The translations under genes and the position numbers were made by a program. 43,029 bases of DNA from Puniceibacterium sp. (GTDB lineage Bacteria; Pseudomonadota; Alphaproteobacteria; Rhodobacterales; Rhodobacteraceae). Each line of letters starts with the position of its first letter. Position 1 is the first letter of the stretch. A model generated the notes under the pieces. The model saw only the letters and a program-made list of their open reading frames with translations. It was not told where the DNA came from and did not search any database. Below, one piece after another: positions 1-8,241 of the stretch. The stretch spans positions 1 to 43,029 of the forward strand of contig JAGXGV010000116.1 in assembly GCA_024636635.1 (NCBI GenBank), in the 5' to 3' direction.

Positions 1-123
1 GTTGCCGCCCTGCTTGGCGGGCGGGATCAGAAGGGAAACAATCGCCCATTCCTCGTCCGTCAGATCACTGGGGTAGCGCAGTCCGCTGCGATCATAACGA
101 CTGCGGTTCTCGTTCGTCCACAT
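1..123 (-). CDS. IS5-family transposase, N-terminal 41 residues (cut by window edge)
   Basis: On the minus strand an ATG at 121-123 opens a frame that stays open to base 1. The 41 visible residues begin MWTNENRSRY and include a YPSDLTDEEW block, followed by a stretch ending in LLIPPAKQGG. This is the typical start of IS5-group (IS427-like) DDE transposases, in the DUF4096 N-terminal domain. The DDE catalytic core lies outside the window, so it cannot be said whether the gene is intact. The family catalyses cut-and-paste transposition of its own element. Confidence 0.85.
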   Translation of the reverse strand, partial: MWTNENRSRYDRSGLRYPSDLTDEEWAIVSLLIPPAKQGGN

Positions 124-202
124 CCCGAAGCTCCTGCAAAAAATGCCTCCGCCAAGGATTCACAAGTGATTCCAAAAATTCAAGATGTTCTCGGACGGAC
201 AC
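1..202 (-). mobile_element. Right-hand end of an IS5-family insertion sequence (partial)
   Basis: The transposase start (1-123) is followed by about 80 non-coding bases that run up to the ald stop codon. The outer end reads, on the minus strand, GTGTCCGTCCGAGAAC (187-202), which has the look of an IS5/IS427-group terminal inverted repeat. The adjoining TCA (203-205) fits the TNA targets used by several IS5-group elements and is at the same time the reverse complement of the ald stop codon TGA. The other end of the element lies outside the window, so the repeat and the target duplication cannot be confirmed. Confidence 0.55.
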
Positions 203-1321
203 TCAGGCCTTCAGCACCAGTTGCGGCGCTGTGACGTCGATGCCCAAAGCGCGGCCCACGGCGTAATAGGTGAGCTTGCCCGCATGGACGTTCAGCCCGT
301 TCAGCAGGTGCGCATCATCCGTGCAGGCCTGCCGCCAGCCCTTGTCAGCCAGCGCGAGCATGAACGGCATCGTCGCATTGCCAAGCGCGATGGTCGAGGT
401 GCGCGCCACGGCGCCGGGCATGTTGGCCACGCAATAGTGCATGATGCCGTCCACATCATAGATCGGATCCTGATGCGTGGTGGCGCGCGAGGTTTCGAAA
501 CAGCCGCCCTGATCGATGGCGACATCGACGATCGCCGCGCCGGGCTTCATCGTCGAAAGCTGTTCGCGGCTGACCAGAGTGGGCGCGGCGGCACCGGGGA
601 TCAGAACGGCACCGATCACCATGTCGGCTTGCGCCACCAGTTCGGCGGTGCTGGCCGCGCTGGCATAGACCGTGCGGAACACGCCGCCGAAGATGTCGTC
701 AAGATAGCGCATCCGGTTCAGCGACCGGTCGAGCACCGTGACATGGGCGCCCATGCCGGACGCGACCCGCGCCGCATGTGTGCCCACAACGCCGCCGCCG
801 ATGACCACGACGCGGGCGGGAAAGACACCCGGCACGCCGCCCATCAGCACGCCGCGTCCGCCATTGGCCTTCTGCAACGTCCATGCCCCGACCTGCGGCG
901 CCAGCTTGCCCGCGACTTCGGACATCGGAGCCAGCAGCGGCAGGCCGCCGCGGTCGTCCGTCACCGTCTCGTAGGCGATGCAGGTCGCACCGGATGCCAT
1001 CAGGTCCCGGGTCTGTTCGGGATCAGGGGCAAGGTGCAGATAGGTGAACAGCACTTGGCCTTCGCGCAGCATCCTGCGTTCGCCCGCCTGCGGTTCCTTG
1101 ACCTTTACGATCATGTCGGATTCGGCAAACACCTCCTGGGCCGTGTCGACCATCCGGGCCCCGGCGCCGGTGTAATCCGCATCCTCGAAACCCGCGCCCC
1201 GCCCGGCACCGGACTGGATCAGGACCTCATGGCCGTGCGCCACCGCCTCGTACGCGGCATTCGGGGTGATCCCGACCCTGAATTCCTGCGGCTTGATCTC
1301 TGTCGGACACCCGATCTTCAT
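203..1321 (-). CDS. ald: Alanine dehydrogenase
   Basis: The gene encodes a 372-residue NAD-dependent L-alanine dehydrogenase, which reversibly deaminates alanine to pyruvate and ammonium in the cytoplasm. The start MKIGCPTEIK is the standard family start. The catalytic set is visible: R15, K75 in VKVKEP, H96 in YLHLA and D270 in VAID. The Rossmann loop GGGVVG is at 175-180. The length equals that usual for the family (about 371), so the C-terminus is intact even though an IS end lies immediately beyond the stop codon. The gene diverges from an Lrp/AsnC regulator, the common arrangement for alanine-inducible ald control. The frame is open upstream to 1471, but the ATG at 1319-1321 is supported by family alignment. 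Confidence 0.96.
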   Translation of the reverse strand: MKIGCPTEIKPQEFRVGITPNAAYEAVAHGHEVLIQSGAGRGAGFEDADYTGAGARMVDTAQEVFAESDMIVKVKEPQAGERRMLREGQVLFTYLHLAPDPEQTRDLMASGATCIAYETVTDDRGGLPLLAPMSEVAGKLAPQVGAWTLQKANGGRGVLMGGVPGVFPARVVVIGGGVVGTHAARVASGMGAHVTVLDRSLNRMRYLDDIFGGVFRTVYASAASTAELVAQADMVIGAVLIPGAAAPTLVSREQLSTMKPGAAIVDVAIDQGGCFETSRATTHQDPIYDVDGIMHYCVANMPGAVARTSTIALGNATMPFMLALADKGWRQACTDDAHLLNGLNVHAGKLTYYAVGRALGIDVTAPQLVLKA

Positions 1322-1454
1322 GATTCTCTCCCTAGTTTCATGACAGGAGCCTGCGCTTATCGCCTTGCAATTTCCCTGCAGATTTGATGCGGTGATAGCG
1401 AAAACATGGCAAGGATCTTCGATCTTTTGTCGCAATCGCGAAAGGATCCGGTTG
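1322..1454. promoter_or_regulatory. Divergent ald / Lrp-type regulator control region
   Basis: This 133-bp gap separates two diverging genes and must hold both promoters. Lrp-family regulators next to ald usually bind here and activate ald in response to alanine. An imperfect inverted repeat (about 7 of 10 arm positions match) lies at roughly 1418-1446, with arms GATCTTTT and AAAGGATC, and overlaps the regulator's ribosome site. It is a candidate operator only. No convincing -35/-10 pair was identified for either gene. Confidence 0.5.
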
Positions 1455-1913
1455 GTGAGCCTTGATGACATGGACCGCCGCGTGCTGCGCGCGCTGCAAA
1501 AGCGGGGCCGGATATCGAACGCGGATCTGGCCGACGCCGTGAACCTGTCGGCCTCGGCGTGCCACCGTCGGGTGCAACGGCTGGAAGAGGCGGGATATAT
1601 CCGCGACTACGTGGCGCTTCTGGACGAGCGCAAGCTCGGCTTGCCGACAACGGTCTTTGTCGAAATCAAGCTGAGCGCGCAGGCCGACGACGTTCTCGCA
1701 GCCTTCGAAACCGCCATAGCGCGGGTGCCTGACGTGCTTGAATGTCATCTGATGGCAGGCACGGCGGACTACCTGCTGAAGATCGTGGCTGAAGATACCG
1801 AGGATTTTGCCCGTATCCACCGCCAGCACCTGACGCGCCTGCCCGGGGTGGCGCAGATGCAGTCGAGCTTTTCCCTGCGCACGGTGGTCCGGACAACTGC
1901 GCTGCCGGTTTGA
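1455..1913 (+). CDS. Lrp/AsnC-family transcriptional regulator, probable regulator of ald
   Basis: A 152-residue protein with the Lrp/AsnC layout. An N-terminal winged helix-turn-helix (about residues 5-60) carries the recognition region ISNADLADAVNLSASACHRR. It is followed by a RAM ligand-binding/oligomerisation domain. The GTG at 1455 was chosen because GAAAGGA lies 8 bases upstream and the product then begins at the usual family position (LDDMDRRVL); an in-frame ATG lies further upstream at 1365 and would add 30 residues of unrelated sequence. It diverges from alanine dehydrogenase, so it is inferred to sense alanine and activate ald (AldR-type). The ligand is not provable from sequence. 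Confidence 0.9.
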   Translation: MSLDDMDRRVLRALQKRGRISNADLADAVNLSASACHRRVQRLEEAGYIRDYVALLDERKLGLPTTVFVEIKLSAQADDVLAAFETAIARVPDVLECHLMAGTADYLLKIVAEDTEDFARIHRQHLTRLPGVAQMQSSFSLRTVVRTTALPV

Positions 1914-1926
1914 CCGGGCGCGACCC

Positions 1927-1973
1927 AAATTTTTTCAGAAAAAATTTGCCAAAAATCTTTTCAAGATTTTTTT
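1927..1973 (+). terminator. Two tandem AT-only hairpins after the Lrp-type gene
   Basis: Two perfect inverted repeats follow each other. The first has nine-base arms (AAATTTTTT / AAAAAATTT, loop CAG, 1927-1947). The second has arms AAAAATCTT / AAGATTTTT with loop TTC (1951-1971) and ends in a T run. They begin 13 bases after the regulator's stop codon and probably end its transcript. Either strand could use them. Confidence 0.6.
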
Positions 1974-1987
1974 GCGTTGGCCCTGAA

Positions 1988-2019
1988 ACGACAAACCCCC
2001 GAAGCAAAAGCCCGGGGGT
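1988..2019 (-). terminator. Rho-independent terminator of rpsU
   Basis: Read on the minus strand, ACCCCCG and CGGGGGT arms (2013-2019 and 1995-2001) enclose an 11-base loop and are followed by TTTGTCG. It lies 36 bases past the rpsU stop codon. Confidence 0.7.
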
Positions 2020-2055
2020 CGTCTGACTGTCTGTCTCTAGTGGGGAAAACAGCTC

Positions 2056-2262
2056 TCAGAGCATGCCTTCGCGTTGCGCTTTCTTGCGTGCCAGCTTGCG
2101 GGCACGGCGGACCGCTTCGGCCTTTTCGCGCGCTTTCTTCTCGGACGGTTTCTCGAATTGCTGCTTGAGCTTCATTTCACGAAACACGCCTTCGCGCTGG
2201 AGCTTTTTCTTCAGAGCCCGGAGGGCCTGATCAACATTGTTTTCGCGAACACTAACCTGCAT
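2056..2262 (-). CDS. rpsU: 30S ribosomal protein S21
   Basis: A 68-residue, very basic protein starting [20 protein letters not shown] and ending in an R/K-rich helix. This is the classic bS21 sequence and length. S21 joins the small-subunit platform near the 16S anti-Shine-Dalgarno sequence. The ATG at 2260-2262 is preceded by AAAGGTGG, a good ribosome site, although the frame stays open further upstream. It diverges from the COQ9-family gene. A candidate promoter at 2315-2343 and a terminator at 1988-2019 suggest a monocistronic unit. Confidence 0.97.
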   Translation of the reverse strand: MQVSVRENNVDQALRALKKKLQREGVFREMKLKQQFEKPSEKKAREKAEAVRRARKLARKKAQREGML

Positions 2263-2314
2263 GTGGTTTTCACCACCTTTCTGGTTGGAGTTGCAAGGAT
2301 TTGCAGGAGCGAAG

Positions 2315-2343
2315 CGCATAACAACGCCGTGCCCATTTGTCCA
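2315..2343 (-). promoter_or_regulatory. Candidate sigma-70-type promoter of rpsU
   Basis: On the minus strand TGGACA (2338-2343) is separated by exactly 17 bases from TATGCG (2315-2320). That is five of six matches at -35 and a partial match at -10. The predicted transcript start would give a leader of about 45 bases before rpsU. Confidence 0.45.
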
Positions 2344-2435
2344 CACCTTACTGCCGTGCCGTTGCGGGGATCTGTCGCTGGTCAAATCTGTCAAAACCCT
2401 TAGGTTCGGTACAGAAGCCGACAGGAGTTTTATCC

Positions 2436-3128
2436 GTGACATCCGACCATGACCCGACCGAAACCGCCTTGCTCGATGCGGCATTGCTGAATGTGCCCTT
2501 TGATGGCTGGACCGAAACCACCTTCAGGGCGGCCATCGCCGAGTCCGGCGTAGACCCCGTTGTGGCGCGCGCACTTTATCCGCGCGGTGCTCTGGATCTG
2601 GCGATCGCCCATCATCGCCTTGGGGACGACGAGATGGTGCGTCGCCTCAATTCCACCGATATGTCCGACATGAAGTTCCGCGACAAGATCGCCCTGGCTG
2701 TACGCCTGCGACTGGAATCGGTGCAGGACCGGGAGGTGGTGCGCCGGGGCACCACCCTGTTCGCCCTGCCGATCCATGCGGCAGAGGGTGCCAAGATGAT
2801 CTGGGGCACGGCCGACCGAATCTGGACCGCGCTTGGGGACACTTCGCAGGATGTGAACTGGTACACCAAGCGGGCGACCCTCAGCGGGGTCTATTCCTCG
2901 ACCGTGCTTTACTGGCTGGGTGACGATTCGGCGGATCATCGGGCCACGTGGGATTTCCTGGACCGGCGCATCGGTGATGTGATGCAGATCGAGAAGGTCA
3001 AGGCGCGGTTGCGTGGCAATGCAATGCTCGGCAGGGTTTTCGCCGGGCCCGCCTGGGTGCTAAGCAAGGTCAGGGCGCCCGCTGCGGCGCGCGATGACCT
3101 GCCGGGCCGCAGGACGACACCGCACTGA
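2436..3128 (+). CDS. COQ9-family protein (ubiquinone biosynthesis accessory factor)
   Basis: A 230-residue protein of the COQ9 family. Its C-terminal two thirds is the COQ9 lipid-binding domain; recognisable blocks are [11 protein letters not shown], the [14 protein letters not shown] helix and [15 protein letters not shown]9 proteins bind isoprenoid lipid intermediates and help the COQ7-type hydroxylation in ubiquinone synthesis, at the inner membrane. The GTG at 2436 was chosen because AGGAG sits 8 bases upstream; the open frame reaches back to 2337 but without a ribosome site. It is followed after 29 bases by a quinone oxidoreductase gene on the same strand, so the two may be co-transcribed and are thematically linked by quinones. 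Confidence 0.88.
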   Translation: MTSDHDPTETALLDAALLNVPFDGWTETTFRAAIAESGVDPVVARALYPRGALDLAIAHHRLGDDEMVRRLNSTDMSDMKFRDKIALAVRLRLESVQDREVVRRGTTLFALPIHAAEGAKMIWGTADRIWTALGDTSQDVNWYTKRATLSGVYSSTVLYWLGDDSADHRATWDFLDRRIGDVMQIEKVKARLRGNAMLGRVFAGPAWVLSKVRAPAAARDDLPGRRTTPH

Positions 3129-3157
3129 CGGCCCCCGAAAGACAAGGATCCGACCCA

Positions 3158-4141
3158 ATGACCCAGACCATGCGCGTGGTAGAGATCACCGAACCCGGTG
3201 GCCCTGACGTTCTGAAACCGGCCGAGCGGCCGGTGCCGCAACCGGGGCCGGGGCAGGTGGTGATCCGTGTCGCCTATGCCGGGGTGAACCGCCCGGATGC
3301 GCTCCAGCGGGCCGGTGCTTATGCGCCGCCGCCGGGGGCCAGCGACCTGCCCGGGCTGGAAGCGTCGGGCGAGGTCTTTGCCATCGGTGAGGGTGTCACG
3401 GATCTGTCGGTGGGCGACGCGGTCTGTGCCCTTTTGCCGGGCGGCGGCTACGCCGAATATGTGGCGACCCCGGCCGCCCATTGCCTGCCTGTACCGGACG
3501 GCATGGGACTGAAAGAGGCGGCGTGCCTGCCTGAAACCTATTTTACCGTCTGGACTAACGTCTTCATGCGCGGTGCGCTACAGGCGGGCGAGCGGTTTCT
3601 TGTGCATGGCGGTTCGTCCGGCATCGGCACGACGGCAATCCAGCTTGCACATTATTTTGGCGCCCGGGTCTTTGCCACTGCCGGATCGGCCGAGAAATGC
3701 AAGGTCTGCGCCGACCTGGGCGCAGAGGTGGCGATAAATTACCGCGAAACGGATTTTGTCGAGGTTCTAAGGGACCAGGGCGGAGCCGACCTGATCCTTG
3801 ACATGGTGGGGGGCGATTACCTGCCGCGCAACGTCAAGGCCCTGGCAGACGAAGGGCGGCTGGTGCAGATCGCCTTTCTTCAGGGGCCAAAGGTCGAGCT
3901 GAACTTTGCCCAGGTGATGATGCGCCGCCTGACGATCACCGGCAGCACCCTGCGCCCGCAAAGCGATCTTGCCAAGGCGCGCATCGCTGAGGAACTGCGC
4001 GCCCGGGTCTGGCCGCTGCTGTCTGCGGGACGGATCGCACCGGTGATGGATTCCGAATTTCCGTTGGACAAGGCGAACGAGGCACATGCCCGGATGGAAA
4101 GCTCGGGGCATATCGGCAAGATCGTTCTCAAGGTCGGCTGA
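3158..4141 (+). CDS. NAD(P)H-quinone oxidoreductase, PIG3-like, MDR superfamily
   Basis: A 327-residue zinc-independent medium-chain dehydrogenase/reductase of the PIG3/quinone oxidoreductase branch. An N-terminal GroES-like domain (about 1-125, with AYAGVNRPDALQRAG) is followed by a Rossmann domain with VHGGSSGIGTTAIQLA and the NADPH-type loop ATAGSAEKC. INYRETDF follows, as in quinone reductases. It should reduce quinones or related enones with NADPH in the cytosol; the physiological substrate is unknown. The start ATG has AAGGA 11 bases upstream. It lies 29 bases after coq9 and is followed by a strong convergent hairpin. A second, distinct quinone reductase lies 1.1 kb away (5237-6220). 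Confidence 0.9.
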   Translation: MTQTMRVVEITEPGGPDVLKPAERPVPQPGPGQVVIRVAYAGVNRPDALQRAGAYAPPPGASDLPGLEASGEVFAIGEGVTDLSVGDAVCALLPGGGYAEYVATPAAHCLPVPDGMGLKEAACLPETYFTVWTNVFMRGALQAGERFLVHGGSSGIGTTAIQLAHYFGARVFATAGSAEKCKVCADLGAEVAINYRETDFVEVLRDQGGADLILDMVGGDYLPRNVKALADEGRLVQIAFLQGPKVELNFAQVMMRRLTITGSTLRPQSDLAKARIAEELRARVWPLLSAGRIAPVMDSEFPLDKANEAHARMESSGHIGKIVLKVG

Positions 4142-4147
4142 GGCGAT

Positions 4148-4191
4148 GGTGACCGGGGGCGGGCGTGGTGCCTTCGCCCCCCCCGGTCACC
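4148..4191. terminator. GC-rich hairpin between two convergent genes
   Basis: GGTGACCGGGGGCG (4148-4161) pairs, with a small bulge, with the C-rich stretch ending GGTCACC at 4191. It lies between the stop codons of the PIG3-like gene and the DUF2189 gene, which converge. There is no T run on either side, so terminator function is inferred from position. Confidence 0.5.
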
Positions 4192-4217
4192 GCCGGTTCA
4201 CCCCGAAATCACCCGGA

Positions 4218-5074
4218 TCAGCCAACCGCGCGGCGGTAGAGATGCCAGGTCGCATGGCCCAGCACCGGCAGCACCACGATCAGCCCCAGCAACATCGGCA
4301 CCGCGCCGAGCGCCAGACCAAAGGCGACCACAGCCCCCCAGGTCAGCACCACGCGCGGATTGCGGCGCAGCACCTCGACCGAGGTGGCGATGGCGACAGG
4401 CACGCCCACATGCCGGTCAAGCAGCAGCGGAAAGGACACGACCGAAATCGCCAGTGCCGCGACGGCAAAGACGAACCCCACGCCGCAGCCCAGAACGATC
4501 ATCACCCAGCCGCCGGTGGTGCCCAGCACCTGCGTGACAAAGGCCGACAGGCTGGCCGGGCGGTCTCGCCCAGCGTGAACTTGTGGATCGCCGCGGCCAC
4601 CAGCATCCAGACCAGGAACAGCGCGGTGAGGTAGAAGGCCATCACCAGCACCGCGCCGAAGCTGGGCGATTCCACCACGCCAAGCGCGTCGAACCAGCGG
4701 GGGTCGTCGCCGCGTTCCCGACGGCGGCTGATTTCGTACAGGCCCACCGCCGCGACCGGTCCCAGCAGGGCAAAGCCCGCCAGCAGCGGGAACAGCAGCG
4801 GCAGCATCGACATCTGCAACCCCATGCCGATCAGCACAAGGCCGATCACCGGATAGATCAGGACGATGAACATCACGTCAGACCGCGAGGCGGTGAAATC
4901 GTCCCAGCCATCTGCAAGTGACGCGCGAATGTCGGCGGTGCTCAGCGTGCGGACCTCTGGCGGGGCATCGGACCGCCCAAGTTCGCGGGCCGACGCAGCC
5001 AGATGGTTGCCGGAACGGGTCAGAGCCTGAGCACTCCAGGAGAGAGGATTTCCGATTGTTCGAGGCACGGTCAC
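4218..5074 (-). pseudogene. DUF2189-family integral membrane protein, frameshifted
   Basis: The reading frame is split. The N-terminal part (about 5074-4560) has a soluble start and then hydrophobic segments including VMFIVLIYPVIGLVLIGMG and ALFLVWMLVAAAIH. The C-terminal part (to 4218) continues in another frame with VMIVLGCGVGFVFAVAALAI and VMLGLAL-type helices. Joined by one added C in the run at 4558-4561 (minus-strand GCCC to GCCCC), the product reads ETAPASLSAFVTQVLG without a break. It then matches the usual DUF2189 layout of about six membrane segments. It is therefore either a recent one-base deletion or a sequencing error. Two GTG starts, at 5072-5074 and 5066-5068, share a GAAAGGA ribosome site; the second has the better spacing. 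Function of the family is unknown. Confidence 0.85.
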
Positions 5075-5236
5075 AGTCCTTTCGCAACGCGGCGGATGAC
5101 GTTTCCCGATCTGACCCTGCCGCAGTTGTGGTCAGACCGATCAGCAGCACCTATGAACGGAACGGTAACACAGAATCGCGCCAATGCCGATCACGCTTTG
5201 CCGAGCGGACCATCGGCGCCGCAGGAGAGAGATCAC

Positions 5237-6220
5237 ATGACCGTCACAGCCAGAACCGCCGTCATCGCCGAACACGGCGGACCAGAGCAGTTCAGGATCG
5301 AGGACCGCCCCGTCGGCGATCCCGGCAAGGGCGAAATCCGCATCCGCCACGCCGCCTGCGGTCTGAACTTCATCGACGTCTACCAGCGGAGCGGGCTTTA
5401 TCCGATGCAACTGCCCCAGGCGCTGGGCATGGAGGCCGCCGGCACGGTCGAGGCAGTGGGCGAGGGTGTGACGCATCTGCGCGTCGGGGACCGCGCGGCC
5501 TATGCCGCCCAGCCCCCCGGCGCCTATACAGAGGCGCGGGTGATGCCCGCCGCGCAGGTCTGCCCGCTGCCCGATGGCATCTCGTTCGAGGAAGGCGCGG
5601 CCATGATGCTGCAAGGGCTGACGGTGCAGTACCTGTTCCACCGCACGACGCCGATCAAACGCGGCGATACGGTGCTGTTCCACGCGGCAGCGGGCGGGGT
5701 CGGCCTGATCGCCTGCCAGTGGGCGCGGTCCGAAGGGATCACGCTGATCGGCACGGCCGGCACGGATGAAAAATGCCGTCTCGCGATTGACCAAGGGGCC
5801 AGCCACTGCATCAACTACCGCAACGCCGACTGGGTGTCCGAGATAAAGGCGCTGACCGGGGACGCCGGCGTCGATGTGGTGATGGACGCGGTGGGCGCGG
5901 ATACGTTCGACGGCTCGCTCGACTGTCTCAAGCCGCTGGGCATGATGATCTCTTTCGGCAATGCCTCGGGTCCGGTGCCTCCCTTCAACCTTGGCATCCT
6001 CGGGCAGAAGGGATCGCTTCGGCTAACCCGGCCGACGCTGTTTACCCATATCGCCCGGCACGACACCTGTCAGGAGATGGCGCAGATGCTGTTCGCCAAG
6101 GTTCTTGCGGGGGATGTGAAGATCCGCATCGATCAGACCTTTCCGCTGGAAGAGGTCGCCGAAGCGCATCGCACGCTTGAGGCGCGCAAGACGACGGGCA
6201 GCACGATCCTGACGCTCTGA
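5237..6220 (+). CDS. qor: NADPH:quinone reductase (zeta-crystallin type)
   Basis: A 327-residue MDR enzyme of the QOR branch. The N-terminal catalytic fold holds CGLNFIDVYQRSGLY, characteristic of QOR. The cofactor domain holds FHAAAGGVGLIACQWA, GTAGTDEKC and INYRNADWV. QOR catalyses one-electron NADPH-dependent reduction of quinones. The ATG at 5237 is preceded by AGGAGAGA; upstream in-frame sequence is not conserved in the family. It diverges from the frameshifted DUF2189 gene. A weak hairpin with a T run follows at 6230-6249. Confidence 0.92.
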   Translation: MTVTARTAVIAEHGGPEQFRIEDRPVGDPGKGEIRIRHAACGLNFIDVYQRSGLYPMQLPQALGMEAAGTVEAVGEGVTHLRVGDRAAYAAQPPGAYTEARVMPAAQVCPLPDGISFEEGAAMMLQGLTVQYLFHRTTPIKRGDTVLFHAAAGGVGLIACQWARSEGITLIGTAGTDEKCRLAIDQGASHCINYRNADWVSEIKALTGDAGVDVVMDAVGADTFDGSLDCLKPLGMMISFGNASGPVPPFNLGILGQKGSLRLTRPTLFTHIARHDTCQEMAQMLFAKVLAGDVKIRIDQTFPLEEVAEAHRTLEARKTTGSTILTL

Positions 6221-6229
6221 ACTCTGCGT

Positions 6230-6249
6230 GCCCCTTGCTGTGGGGCTTT
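6230..6249 (+). terminator. Short hairpin after qor
   Basis: GCCCC (6230-6234) pairs with GGGGC (6242-6246) across a seven-base loop, followed by TTT. It begins 10 bases after the qor stop codon. The stem is only five pairs. Confidence 0.35.
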
Positions 6250-6646
6250 GGGGCGGAGGGGGGCTGTGTCGGCGTGTAGGGTGCGGGAACACCCCTTCCG
6301 CCGCCACACAGGGCCAGGGCAAAGGTGGCTCGGTTCGTGATCGGCTTGCAGGTCGGTGCCCGGCCGGGCGACTTCACGCAGTGGGCGAAATCGCTGAGCT
6401 GTTTGCGCGCCGCCCTGTCCTGCGGGGCGGCGAAACTGGTGGCGCCGCTCAGCCAGATCAGCCATCGCATTTTCTCTTTCCTCTTGTGGTCGGGGCGACT
6501 ATAAGGCGGCCAAGTTCCCCGACAACGGTAACCTGTTCCGGCCCAGTCCGGAACCGCCTGGACCCCCGGGCGCCAGCGAAGCTTTGCGTCGGGACAACAT
6601 GCGCGGTGACAATTGCGCGAACACGACACGCGTAAGGAGACGTGGA
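6250..6646. other. Intergenic stretch between qor and trcR
   Basis: About 400 bases with no recognised gene. A minus-strand frame begins at ATG 6468-6470 behind a fair ribosome site (AGAGGAAAGAG). It has no recognisable relatives and runs far into qor, so it is not called. The trcR promoter must lie here; the trcR ribosome site AAGGAGA is at 6634-6640. Confidence 0.5.
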
Positions 6647-7429
6647 ATGGGTAAACCGATCATGGCACGCGCCACCGCCGTCTGGCTGGTGGACAACACG
6701 ACCCTGACCTTCAAGCAGATTGCGGATTTCAGCGGCATGCACGAACTCGAGGTGCAGGGCATCGCTGACGGCGATGTGGCCACCGGCGTCAAGGGGTTCG
6801 ATCCCATCGCCAACAACCAGCTGGATCAGGCAGATATCGACAAGGGCGAAAAGGATCCGACCTACAAGCTCAAGCTGAAATACAACGCCGCAGCCGTGGG
6901 CGAGGAAAAGCGGCGGGGCCCGCGCTACACCCCGCTGTCCAAACGCCAGGACCGCCCGGCCTCGATCCTGTGGCTGGTCAAGTTCCACCCGGAACTGACC
7001 GACGGGCAGATCAGCAAGCTGGTCGGCACCACCAAGCCGACGATCCAGGCGATCCGGGAACGCACCCACTGGAACATCGGCAACATCCAGCCCATCGACC
7101 CGGTGGCGCTGGGTCTTTGCAAGCAGTCCGAACTGGACGCCGCCGTGCAGAAGGCGTCGAAAAAGCCCGACGTGCTGAGCGACGACGAACGTCGCAAGCT
7201 GGTCAGCACCGAGCAGAGCCTTGGCATGGACGACGAACCGCGCCTGCCGACAGCAATAGAGGGACTCGAGTCCTTCAGCCTTTCCGACCCGCGCGACAGC
7301 GCCAGCGACGGCGAGGACAAGCGTTCGGACAAGGATTTCGCCGACGCGGACAGCTTCTTCAATCTGCCGGAGCCGGAAGACGACGACGGGGACGATGATG
7401 ACGACGACAGCGACGATCCGCGCCGCTGA
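6647..7429 (+). CDS. trcR: Cell cycle transcriptional regulator TrcR (DUF1013)
   Basis: A 260-residue protein matching the alphaproteobacterial DUF1013 family, named TrcR in rhizobial and Caulobacter work on cell-cycle transcription. Visible blocks are MARATAVWLVDNTTLTFKQI at the start, RRGPRYTPLSKRQDRPASIL in the centre, and TDGQISKLVGTTKPTIQAI, which looks like a helix-turn-helix. The C-terminus ends in an extreme acidic tail (about residues 243-257, almost all Asp/Glu). The ATG at 6647 has AAGGAGA six bases upstream. A strong terminator follows at 7467-7495, so it appears to be a single-gene unit. The family is conserved and often essential; a role in nucleoid- or RNA-polymerase-associated regulation is from the literature, not visible here. 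Confidence 0.92.
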   Translation: MGKPIMARATAVWLVDNTTLTFKQIADFSGMHELEVQGIADGDVATGVKGFDPIANNQLDQADIDKGEKDPTYKLKLKYNAAAVGEEKRRGPRYTPLSKRQDRPASILWLVKFHPELTDGQISKLVGTTKPTIQAIRERTHWNIGNIQPIDPVALGLCKQSELDAAVQKASKKPDVLSDDERRKLVSTEQSLGMDDEPRLPTAIEGLESFSLSDPRDSASDGEDKRSDKDFADADSFFNLPEPEDDDGDDDDDDSDDPRR

Positions 7430-7466
7430 AGCCCGCCCTCCTTTCACCGGCCCCCGACCAAAAAAA

Positions 7467-7495
7467 GGACCCGCAGCGCGCTGCGGGTCCTTTTA
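7467..7495 (+). terminator. Strong bidirectional terminator between trcR and recR
   Basis: GGACCCGCAGC (7467-7477) and its complement GCTGCGGGTCC (7480-7490) form a long perfect stem flanked by a run of A on the left and TTTTATTTT on the right. It can stop transcripts from both convergent genes. Confidence 0.9.
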
Positions 7496-7555
7496 TTTTC
7501 TGGGTCCTGAAAGCTGACGCAGCGGCAGGGATCTGCATCCCCCCGGTTGGGCGTT

Positions 7556-8152
7556 CTAGTCGATCCGCTTGCGCGCGTTCAGCGCCGCGGTGATGGTGCC
7601 ATCGTCAAGATAGTCCAGCTCTCCGCCGATGGGCACCCCTTGCGCAAGCGAGCTGAGCATCACGCGCCCCTCAAGCTGGTCTGCGATGTAATGCGCGGTG
7701 GTCTGCCCTTCGACCGTGACGTTAAGCGCGAGGATAACCTCGGTGATGTGCTCGGCCTCCATGCGGGCGATCAGGCGGGGGATGCGCAGTTCGTCCGGGC
7801 CGATGGAATCGAGCGCCGAAAGTGTGCCGCCCAGCACATGGTAGCGGCCGCGAAAGGTACCGGAACGTTCCATCGCCCAAAGGTCGGCCACATCCTCGAC
7901 CACGCAGAGCAGGCCGTTGGCGCGCCGTTCGTCGGCGCAGATGGTGCAGACCTCGGCGGTGCCGATGTTGCCGCAGTTGAGACATTCGCGCGCGGTGGCG
8001 GCGACGGTCTGCATGAGATCGGCCAGAGGCGACAGCAGGCGGGCACGCTTGCGGATCAGGTGCAGCACGGCCCGGCGCGCGGAACGCGGGCCGAGACCGG
8101 GCAGGCGGGCCATCAGCTCGATCAGGGCATCGATGTCGGTGCGGTCGGACAT
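7556..8152 (-). CDS. recR: Recombination protein RecR
   Basis: A 198-residue RecR. A helix-hairpin-helix motif ([11 protein letters not shown], residues 17-27) is followed by the four-cysteine zinc finger (C57, C60, C69, C72) and a Toprim domain. RecR loads RecA at single-strand gaps with RecF and RecO. It is last of a minus-strand block dnaX-ybaB-recR, a very widely conserved order, with short gaps between genes. The length is typical. Confidence 0.97.
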   Translation of the reverse strand: MSDRTDIDALIELMARLPGLGPRSARRAVLHLIRKRARLLSPLADLMQTVAATARECLNCGNIGTAEVCTICADERRANGLLCVVEDVADLWAMERSGTFRGRYHVLGGTLSALDSIGPDELRIPRLIARMEAEHITEVILALNVTVEGQTTAHYIADQLEGRVMLSSLAQGVPIGGELDYLDDGTITAALNARKRID

Positions 8153-8241
8153 GGCCTGCGGCGCCTAGCGGACCGCCGGGTGCGGGTCATCGCAGGTCTG
8201 GCTTGCACACCCGTTCTGTCCGCACGGCTTGGTTTTTGAAA

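Noticed and set aside
6042-6470. Minus-strand frame from ATG 6468-6470 with a fair ribosome site
   Set aside because: Most of it overlaps qor on the other strand and the translated sequence shows no domain or conserved pattern.
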